Assembly (NCBI RefSeq): GCF_001421565.1
Contig: NZ_LMKQ01000001.1
Location: forward strand, 3,164,935 to 3,228,934
DNA: 64,000 nt
Origin: Agromyces sp. Leaf222
GTDB taxonomy: Bacteria > Actinomycetota > Actinomycetes > Actinomycetales > Microbacteriaceae
Direction of reading: 5' to 3'
The notes beneath the pieces are model-generated. The model ran no database searches and was not told the DNA's origin. It saw only the letters and a program-made list of their open reading frames with translations. Below, one piece after another: positions 42,763-49,292 of this stretch. Each line of letters opens with the position of its first letter. Within the stretch, counting starts at the first letter, position 1. The translations under genes and the position numbers were made by a program.

Positions 42763-43746
42763 TCACTCGCCCGGGTAGCGCAGCCCGATCTGCTCGCGGA
42801 TGGTGTCGAGCGTGCCCATGATGGCGACCGTCTCGTCGATCGTGAGGAGGTCGCCGCCGAGGGTTCCGGCGGCGACCAGGCGCTCGACGGCCTCGGCCTG
42901 GAAGTGCATGCCGCGGCCGACGACCTCGGACGCGTACGACTCGAGCACGGTGCCGTCGTGCGACACCACGCGGAACGTGGTCGGCGTGTACCAGACCGCG
43001 TCGATGTCGACGCGCGCCTCGGTGCCGAGCACGGTGGCCGCGTTCGGACCGCGGGTGTCGCTGGCCGAGACCGTCGTCGCGATGCGTCCGCCGTCGTAGC
43101 CGAAGACGGCCGCGATCTGCGCGTCGGCGCCCGTCTCCTTGAACGTCGCCGTGCTCTGGATCGTGCTCGGCTCACCGAAGAGATCCCACGAGAACGACAC
43201 CGGGTAGATGCCGAGGTCGAGCAGGGCACCACCGCCGAGCTCGAGCGCGTTGATGCGATGCGCCGGGTCGTCGGAGAGCTTCTGCGTGTGGTCGGCGATG
43301 AGCGAGCGCACCTCGCCGAGCGTGCCCGCGGCGATGATCTCGCGGATGCGCACCATGTGCGGCAGGTAGCGGGTCCACATGGCCTCGAGGGCGAGCAGGC
43401 CCTTCTCGGCGGCGAGCGCGGCGATCTCGCGCGCCTCGGCCGCGTTCAGCGTGAACGGCTTCTCGACGAGCACGTGCTTGCCGGCCTCGAGCACGAGTCG
43501 CGCGTTCTCTGCGTGCACCGGATGCGGCGTCGACACGTAGATGACGTCGACCTCGGGGTCGTTGACGAGCGCCTCGTAGCTGCCGTGCGCGTTCGGGATG
43601 TCGAACTCCGCGGCGAACGCGTCGGCGCCTGCCTGCGAGCGCGACCCGACCGCCTGCACGGTGAAGCCGTTCAGCTTCAGGTCGTTGGTGAAGGAGTGGG
43701 CGATGCCACCCGTCGCGAGAATGCCCCAGCGCAGTCGATCCGTCAT
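42763..43746 (-). CDS. Gfo/Idh/MocA-family NAD(P)-dependent oxidoreductase
   Basis: 327 aa. Rossmann start RWGILATGGIAHSFTNDL, STPHPVHAENARLVLEAGKHVLVEKPFTLN with the family's EKP motif, and the C-terminal alpha/beta domain (SLIADHTQ, GGGALLDLGIYPVSFSWDLFG) resembling dihydrodiol-dehydrogenase-like members. Substrate likely a sugar or cyclic polyol, but undetermined. Start at ATG 43746; TAGGCT lies seven bases upstream, leaderless. Stands alone. Confidence 0.9.
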   Translation of the reverse strand: MTDRLRWGILATGGIAHSFTNDLKLNGFTVQAVGSRSQAGADAFAAEFDIPNAHGSYEALVNDPEVDVIYVSTPHPVHAENARLVLEAGKHVLVEKPFTLNAAEAREIAALAAEKGLLALEAMWTRYLPHMVRIREIIAAGTLGEVRSLIADHTQKLSDDPAHRINALELGGGALLDLGIYPVSFSWDLFGEPSTIQSTATFKETGADAQIAAVFGYDGGRIATTVSASDTRGPNAATVLGTEARVDIDAVWYTPTTFRVVSHDGTVLESYASEVVGRGMHFQAEAVERLVAAGTLGGDLLTIDETVAIMGTLDTIREQIGLRYPGE

Positions 43747-43834
43747 GCGCTCAAGCCTAGCCACGCCCGCCTGCGGCAGGAGTGCGGATGCCGCTTTACG
43801 TGCGTCGGCAGAGTATCGCCGCCGCCGTCGCCTC

Positions 43835-44323
43835 TCAGCGATACGAGCAGCTGAGGTCGTGACACCCGCAGGGGTAGTAGTTGCCCTCGGCGTCGGCGAC
43901 GACGATGCACGGATCGACCGAGGGTTGGGCCGCCGCCTCCTCGGCCGCGGCCTGCTCCGCCGCCGCCTCGGCCTCCTCGACTGCCACCTGCTCCGCCCAC
44001 GCCTGCTCGGCCGCGACGCGGGCGGCCTCGTCTGCTGCGGCCTGCGCAGCAGCGGCTTCGGCGGCGACCCGTGCGGCTTCGGCGGCCTCGGCCTCGGCCT
44101 CGAGACGAGCCCGCTCCGAAGCTGCGGCCGCGGCCTCCTGCTCGGCGGCGAGCCCGTTCGTGTAGGGAAGGGCAGCGAAGTCGATGGTGACGGCCGCGGC
44201 GGAAGGCTCAGGCGCCTCCGAGCCCAGTGCGACGCCGGAGAGCGCCGAGGGGACGAGAACGAGGGCGCCCACGATCGTGGCGGCCGCTGCGAGTGCGGCG
44301 ATCGCCACCGTGCGCTTGTGCAT
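43835..44323 (-). CDS. Secreted Ala-rich coiled-coil protein with C-terminal cysteine cluster
   Basis: 162 aa. Signal-peptide-like start MHKRTVAIAALAAAATIVGALVLVPSAL equivalent (n-region HKR, hydrophobic core of about 20). Residues about 60-130 are a continuous Ala/Glu/Arg helix (AAEQEAAAAASERARLEAEA type), probably a coiled coil. The last 24 residues hold four cysteines with aromatic residues (DPCIVVADAEGNYYPCGCHDLSCSYR region), suggesting a small disulfide or metal knot. No family recognised. TAGGAT lies seven bases before the ATG. Probably wall or membrane associated outside the cell. Confidence 0.75.
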   Translation of the reverse strand: MHKRTVAIAALAAAATIVGALVLVPSALSGVALGSEAPEPSAAAVTIDFAALPYTNGLAAEQEAAAAASERARLEAEAEAAEAARVAAEAAAAQAAADEAARVAAEQAWAEQVAVEEAEAAAEQAAAEEAAAQPSVDPCIVVADAEGNYYPCGCHDLSCSYR

Positions 44324-44383
44324 GGTGGCGATCCTAGACGGCTGCGGCGCCGACAATCGACGGGGTTCCGACCCGCATCGAAA

Positions 44384-44716
44384 TCAGTGCCCCGGGGTGC
44401 CGAGCTCGATGAGCAGCACGCCGCCGACGATGAGCGCGACGCCGGCGCCCATCACCCACGTGAACGGTTCGCGGAACAGCAGCCGGCCTGCCAGCGCGGT
44501 GAGCACGACGCCGACGGCCGTCCACACCCCGTAGGCCACGCCGATCTGCATGCCCTGCGCCAGCGTCGCCGCGAGCAGCACGAACGACGACAGGTAGCCG
44601 ACGACCACCGGGATCAGCCAGATGCGCCGCCGGCGCTCGGCGTGCGTGGCCATGCGCAACGACAGCGTCGCGCCGACCTCGCAGAGGATCGCGAACCCCA
44701 GGAGCACCCAGCTCAT
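44384..44716 (-). CDS. SMR-family transporter subunit (short partner)
   Basis: 110 aa with four membrane helices and the essential Glu in LLGFAILCEVGATLSLRMA. Its start overlaps the end of the larger SMR gene by four bases (ATGA). Such pairs (EbrAB/YkkCD-like) form heterodimeric exporters of cationic drugs or guanidinium compounds in antiparallel topology. The loop RRRRIW suggests strong positive-inside orientation. Confidence 0.9.
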   Translation of the reverse strand: MSWVLLGFAILCEVGATLSLRMATHAERRRRIWLIPVVVGYLSSFVLLAATLAQGMQIGVAYGVWTAVGVVLTALAGRLLFREPFTWVMGAGVALIVGGVLLIELGTPGH

Positions 44717-45126
44717 GCGCCGGCCTCGCCGACGGTGTCGGCAGCGCCGTCGGCGCGGTCGCTGAGCGGCATGGCCGATGCCGCCGCGCGCCGGGCGGCC
44801 TGCTGCGACCCGAGTTCGACCAGCAGCACCCCGGCCGCCACGAGACCGATGCCCGCGAGCATGGTCGGCGTGAGGGGATCGCCGAAGAGCGCCCAGGCCA
44901 GCACGGCCGTCAGCGCGACCCCGGTCGCACCCCAGATGCCGTAGGCGACCCCGAGCGGCATGCCCATGCGCAGCACCTGCGAGAGCAACACGAACGACCC
45001 GACGTACCCCACGACCACGATCACGTAGAGCCACGGATGCCGCTGCGCGGCGTCGAGGCTGAGGGTCGCCGTGACCTCAAGCGCGATCGTGAGGGCGAGC
45101 ACGGCCCACGTGCCGGTGCGCGGCAT
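44713..45126 (-). CDS. SMR-family transporter subunit (long partner)
   Basis: 137 aa, four helices, conserved Glu in TIALEVTATLSLDAA, then SFVLLSQVLRMGMPLGVAYGIWGATGVALTAVLAW. A hydrophilic C-terminal tail of about 30 residues (ARRAAASAMPLSDRADGAAD) distinguishes it from the partner. ATG at 45126 with GAAGGAGAG upstream. Upstream region carries 17-bp tandem repeats. Confidence 0.9.
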   Translation of the reverse strand: MPRTGTWAVLALTIALEVTATLSLDAAQRHPWLYVIVVVGYVGSFVLLSQVLRMGMPLGVAYGIWGATGVALTAVLAWALFGDPLTPTMLAGIGLVAAGVLLVELGSQQAARRAAASAMPLSDRADGAADTVGEAGA

Positions 45127-45141
45127 CCGCTCTCCTTCACT

Positions 45142-45206
45142 TCGATGGAGCGATCGGCTCGATGGAGCGATCGGCTCGACGGGCGGTCGGCTCGGTGGAG
45201 CGATCC
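45142..45206. repeat. 17-bp tandem repeats upstream of the SMR pair
   Basis: TCGATGGAGCGATCGGC occurs exactly twice (45142-45158, 45159-45175), followed by two decayed copies to 45206. They lie in the SMR promoter region and end near the PPOX gene stop codon. Confidence 0.75.
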
Positions 45207-45226
45207 TCCCACGCGGATCCGACGGG

Positions 45227-45616
45227 TCAGGTGAGCGTGATGCGCAGCATCACGTCGGGGGCGCGATCCTTGCCGCGAGGCCGGATGATCGCGTGTGCGA
45301 GGGTGTAGAGGAAGCCGTAGCGGTCGCGCAGGAGTCCCTGCAGGCGTTCCGCCTCGGCGGGATCCGTGACGATCTCGGCGATTCCGGCCGACTCGGGCGC
45401 ACCGGCCCGCACCCGCCCGCGCATGTCGCACGGGGCGAGGAGCACGCGGGTGTCGCGGCGCAGCCGCTTCAGCTTGCCGGTGCCGGCCGGCGTCTGCACG
45501 ACGACCCGAGCACCGTCGAGCGCGAACCACACGGGCGTCGGAACGGGGGTGCCGTCGGTGCGAAAGGTCGTGAGCGCGACGTACTTGCCCGCCGTGATGG
45601 CCTCGGACGTCGTCAT
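45227..45616 (-). CDS. PPOX-class flavin/F420-dependent enzyme (split barrel)
   Basis: 129 aa: TAGKYVALTTFRTDGTPVPTPVWFALDGARVVVQT, GKLKRLRRDTRVLLAPCDMRGRV and a C-terminal RLQGLLRDRYGF helix. This is the pyridoxamine-phosphate-oxidase-like split barrel typical of actinobacterial FMN/F420-binding proteins (often called TIGR03666/PPOX class). ATG at 45616. Substrate unknown. In the same direction as the SMR genes. Confidence 0.85.
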   Translation of the reverse strand: MTTSEAITAGKYVALTTFRTDGTPVPTPVWFALDGARVVVQTPAGTGKLKRLRRDTRVLLAPCDMRGRVRAGAPESAGIAEIVTDPAEAERLQGLLRDRYGFLYTLAHAIIRPRGKDRAPDVMLRITLT

Positions 45617-45668
45617 GTCGCTCCGTTCGCGGAAATGCCGAAGGCCCGGACATGTCCGGGCCTTCGAG

Positions 45669-45744
45669 TGGAGCCGCCTGTGGGAATCGAACCCACGACC
45701 TTCTCATTACGAGTGAGACGCTCTGCCGACTGAGCTAAGGCGGC
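45669..45744 (-). tRNA. tRNA-Thr (anticodon CGU)
   Basis: Cloverleaf on the minus strand: acceptor GCCGCCT/AGGCGGC, D-arm GCTC-AGTCGGCAGA-GAGC-like, anticodon stem TCTCA/TGAGA with loop CTCGTAA (anticodon CGT), T-arm GTGGG-TTCGATT-CCCAC, encoded CCA. Reads ACG threonine codons. Confidence 0.97.
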
Positions 45745-45822
45745 GTGCTGAGATCGGTGCTTGCGGCACCGATCGGCACGAGAGTCTATGTTAGCGGATC
45801 TCTGGAGTCCCGATGACCACTC

Positions 45823-47391
45823 TCAGCACGTCGTGCCGTCGGAGGGCACCGTTCCCTCGATCAGGTACGACTCGACCGCGCCTCCGACGCAGTCGTTCGA
45901 CTTGTTGTACGCCGTGTGGCCCTCGCCCTCGTAGGTCACGAGCACGCCGCTCTCGAGCTGGTCGGCGAGCGAGACCGCCCAGGTGTACGGCGTCGCGGGA
46001 TCATTCGTGGTGCCGACGACGACGATCGGCGCTGCGCCCTCGGCGTGGATCGCCGTGCGCTCCGCCGTCGACGGGAACGGCCAGGTGATGCATCCGAGAT
46101 CGCCGTAGCCGAAGTAGGGACCGATCACGGGCGCCGCGGCCGTGATCTCGGCGGCCTTCTCGCGCATGACGTCGACGTCGGACTGGTACGCGTAGTCGAG
46201 GCAGTTGATCGCGAGGAACGACTCGGTCGAGTTGTCGTTGTACGTGCCGTCGGCGTTGCGGCCGTAGTATCCGTCGGCGAAGTTCAGCGCCGCGTCGGCG
46301 TCGCCCAGCATGACGGCGTCGAGCATCTCGCTGAGGTAGGGCCACGAGTCTGCACTGTAGAGCGGGTAGACGATGGCGGTCACGAGGGTGTCGGCGCCGA
46401 CCTCGCGCCCGTCGGTGCCGCGCATGGGACTCGCGTCGACGGATGCGAGCAGTCGGCTGATCTCGTCCATCGCCGCGTCGACGCTGCCGGTGAACGGGCA
46501 GTCGGTGCCTGCGAGGCAGTCGGCGAGGTAGGCGCGGAGGGCGGATTCGAAGCCGACCGCCTGCTCGCGCGAGACGTCTTCCTCTTGCGCGGCGGGGTCG
46601 ATCGCACCGTCGAGCACGAGTCGTCCGACCTTCTCGGGGAACAGCCCCGCATACGTCGCGCCGAGGAACGTGCCGTACGAGTATCCGAGGTAGTTGAGCT
46701 GCTCGTCGCCGAGCGCTGCGCGAAGCATGTCGAGGTCTCGGGCCGCGCTCTTCGTGTCGACCTCGCCGAGCAGCGCACCGGTGTTCTCGCCGCAGGCCGC
46801 ACCGAAGTCGGTCTTGACCTGCCCCATGTTCTCGATCCACTCGTCGCTGCCGCGCTCGCCCGGCACGATGCCGAAGAGGAACTGATCCATGTCGGTCGGC
46901 TCGTAGCACGCGACCGCCGAGGACCTGCCGACCCCCCGCGGGTCGAAGCCGACGATGTCGAAGCGCTGCTGCAGCGGCTCCCCGACCGCGTAGTCGAGGG
47001 AGTCCTTGACGAAGTCGTAGCCCGATCCGCCGGGGCCGCCGGGGTTCACGAGCAGCGATCCGATGCGCTCACCGGTGGCGCGGTGCCGCACGAGTGCGAG
47101 ATCGATCTCGCCCTCGCTCGGGGCCTCCCAGTCGAGCGGCGCCTTGGCGGTGGCGCATTCGAATCCGTTGTCGCAGTCCTCCCAGGTCAGCACCTGCCCG
47201 TAGAACGGCTCGAGGTCGGCCGCGACCTCTTCGCCGGTCGGCGTCGACTCGAGCGTCGACGGCTTCAGGAACGACGGCACGCACCCGCTCAGCACGAGCA
47301 GCGCCACGAGGGCACCGGCGAGGGCCGCGGCGCGGCCGGCCGTGCGGCGTCGGCGACGCATCGAGTGCGGGTCGGTGGAAGAGATGGTCAT
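45823..47391 (-). CDS. Alpha/beta-hydrolase lipoprotein, tripeptidyl-aminopeptidase-like
   Basis: 522 aa. Signal ends in a lipobox (VLSGC, Cys about 37), so it is a lipoprotein. Alpha/beta hydrolase features: oxyanion region VNPGGPGGSGYDF, FDIVGFDPRGVGRSS, nucleophile elbow LGYSYGTFLGATYAG, catalytic Asp region VVVGTTNDPATPYTWA and a late His in YEGEGHTAYN. C-terminal Cys pair typical of the TAP-like domain (SlpD/SlpE, Streptomyces tripeptidyl aminopeptidases). Start overlaps the holB stop by four bases, so it is coupled to holB. Confidence 0.9.
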   Translation of the reverse strand: MTISSTDPHSMRRRRRTAGRAAALAGALVALLVLSGCVPSFLKPSTLESTPTGEEVAADLEPFYGQVLTWEDCDNGFECATAKAPLDWEAPSEGEIDLALVRHRATGERIGSLLVNPGGPGGSGYDFVKDSLDYAVGEPLQQRFDIVGFDPRGVGRSSAVACYEPTDMDQFLFGIVPGERGSDEWIENMGQVKTDFGAACGENTGALLGEVDTKSAARDLDMLRAALGDEQLNYLGYSYGTFLGATYAGLFPEKVGRLVLDGAIDPAAQEEDVSREQAVGFESALRAYLADCLAGTDCPFTGSVDAAMDEISRLLASVDASPMRGTDGREVGADTLVTAIVYPLYSADSWPYLSEMLDAVMLGDADAALNFADGYYGRNADGTYNDNSTESFLAINCLDYAYQSDVDVMREKAAEITAAAPVIGPYFGYGDLGCITWPFPSTAERTAIHAEGAAPIVVVGTTNDPATPYTWAVSLADQLESGVLVTYEGEGHTAYNKSNDCVGGAVESYLIEGTVPSDGTTC

Positions 47392-48557
47392 GCGGCCCCT
47401 CGTTCGGATTCGGGTCGTCGGATGGCGGAGACGAGCATTGCCTCGAGCGCGAGCGCCGGCGCGACGTTGCCCTCGATGCGCTCGCGTGCCTCCTGGATCG
47501 CGTCGAGCGTCGCGAGCGTGCGCACGGGGGCGACGGATGCCGCGGCGCGCCGAAGCTCGTCGACGAGCTCGCGGTTGACGAGCTCGACGTCGGCGCCGAG
47601 CTGCAGCAGCAGCACGTCGCGATACAGCGACGTGAGATCGACGAGGATACGGTCGATGCCGTCGCGGAGGCTGCGCGTCGCGCGGCGCTTCTGGTCGTCT
47701 TCGAGCGCCTTGATCTGCGGACGCAGCGCCGGGGGCACCGCCTGGCCCGGCGCGATACCGAGCGAGTGCAGCGCATGCTCGCGCTCTTCGGCGTCGCGGA
47801 GCGCGGTGATCGCCTTGGCGTCGTCGCCGGCGATCGCGAGGAACCGGGCCGCGGTCGAGACCGCGGTCGCCGCCGAGCGCACCTGCAGCGCGAGTCGGAG
47901 GGTCTCTTCACGACGACGACGTGCGTCTTCGCTCGTCGCGAGCCGGTGCGCCATGCCGATGTGGCTCTGCGCCTCGCGGGCGGATCGTTCGGCGAGCACG
48001 GGATCGACACCGTCGCGACGCACGAGCAGGTCCGCGACATCCGCGACGCTCGGCATCAGCAGTCGCACCGACCGAACCCGGGAGCGGATCGTGGGGATCA
48101 GGTCGGCCTCGCTCGGCGCGCAGAGGATCCAGACCGTGCGCTCGGGCGGCTCCTCGAGCTCCTTGAGCAAGAAGTTCGAGGTCTGCTCGGTCATGCGGTC
48201 GGCGTCTTCGACGATGATCACGCGGTGCCGCCCGATGGACGGCGCGAAATGCGAGCGCTTGACGATGTCGCGCACGTCGTCGCGCTTGATGATCACGCCC
48301 TCGGTCGCGAGCACGTGCAGGTCGGGGTGGCTGCGCGCCTCGACCTGGATGCGGGTGGGTTCGTCGCCGTCGGGTTTGCCGGAGATGAGCGCGACGGCGA
48401 ACGCGTAGGCGAGGTTCGAACGCCCGGACCCCGGCGGCCCGGTGATGAGCCAGGAGTGGGTCATCTGCTGCGAGGCCCGGCCCCCGGATGCCTCGGCCGC
48501 GGCCCTGAAGACGGCGATCGCCTGCTCCTGGCCGGTCAACTCGCTCCACACGCTCAC
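47388..48557 (-). CDS. holB: DNA polymerase III subunit delta' (clamp loader)
   Basis: 389 aa AAA+ clamp-loader subunit. Walker-A-like GPPGSGRSNLAYAFA, then HPDLHVLATEG, IGRHRVIIVEDADRMTEQTSNFLLKELEEPPERT (Walker B and sensor), and IRSRVRSVRL. The zinc module of classical delta' is missing between Walker A and HPDLH, as in other actinobacteria. GTG start at 48557 with TAGCGT six bases upstream, leaderless. Adjacent tmk and topA follow the usual actinobacterial order. Confidence 0.93.
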   Translation of the reverse strand: MSVWSELTGQEQAIAVFRAAAEASGGRASQQMTHSWLITGPPGSGRSNLAYAFAVALISGKPDGDEPTRIQVEARSHPDLHVLATEGVIIKRDDVRDIVKRSHFAPSIGRHRVIIVEDADRMTEQTSNFLLKELEEPPERTVWILCAPSEADLIPTIRSRVRSVRLLMPSVADVADLLVRRDGVDPVLAERSAREAQSHIGMAHRLATSEDARRRREETLRLALQVRSAATAVSTAARFLAIAGDDAKAITALRDAEEREHALHSLGIAPGQAVPPALRPQIKALEDDQKRRATRSLRDGIDRILVDLTSLYRDVLLLQLGADVELVNRELVDELRRAAASVAPVRTLATLDAIQEARERIEGNVAPALALEAMLVSAIRRPESERGAA

Positions 48558-48671
48558 GGAGTCACGCTACCTTCCCCGGGCGACATCCGCCTGCCGTCGC
48601 GTGGCCACCTGTGCTCCGCGGGCGCGAACGCACATTCGGGGACGACGAACCACCGGTCGATGCGAGCGGGC

Positions 48672-49292
48672 TCAGACGAGCGCCGAGACGCGCGCCCGAA
48701 TCCGCGCCTGGATCTCGTCGACCGAGGCCGACGCGTCGAGCACGAGGAACCGGTCGGGCTCGCGTTCGGCGAGGGCGAGATATGCCGCGCGCACGCGGTC
48801 GTGGAACTCGGATGCCTCGGCCTCGAGCCGGTCGTACCGCGTGCGCGCCGTGTCGAGCCGCGCTCGCGCCGACGCCGCGTCGAGATCGAGGAGCACCGTG
48901 AGGTCGGGCTGCAGACCGTCGGTCGCCCACTCGGAGAGCCCTCGGACGGCCTCGGGGTCGAGCACCCGCCCGGCACCCTGATACGCGACCGAGGAATCGA
49001 TGTAGCGGTCCTGGATCACGACGTCGCCGCGCTCGAGCGCGGGGCGCACGAGCGTCGCGACGTGGTGCGCCCGGTCGGCCGCGTAGAGCAGCGCCTCGGC
49101 TCGCGGTGCGATGTCGCCGCGGTGGTGCAGCACGATCTCGCGCACCTCGACGCCCACCTCGGTGCCGCCCGGCTCACGCGTGCGCACCACCTGGCGGCCC
49201 TGCTCGCCGAGCCAGGCGGCCAGCAGTTCGGACTGGGTGGTCTTGCCGGTGCCGTCGCCGCCCTCGAGGGTGATGAAGACGCCGCGCGTCAC
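48672..49292 (-). CDS. tmk: Thymidylate kinase
   Basis: 206 aa. Phosphorylates dTMP to dTDP. P-loop FITLEGGDGTGKTTQSELLA, VRTREPGGTEVG, LLYAADRAHH, VVIQDRYIDSSVAYQGAGR and LLDLDAASARARLD. GTG start at 49292 overlaps the topA stop by four bases (GTGA), so translation is coupled to topA. Confidence 0.95.
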   Translation of the reverse strand: MTRGVFITLEGGDGTGKTTQSELLAAWLGEQGRQVVRTREPGGTEVGVEVREIVLHHRGDIAPRAEALLYAADRAHHVATLVRPALERGDVVIQDRYIDSSVAYQGAGRVLDPEAVRGLSEWATDGLQPDLTVLLDLDAASARARLDTARTRYDRLEAEASEFHDRVRAAYLALAEREPDRFLVLDASASVDEIQARIRARVSALV

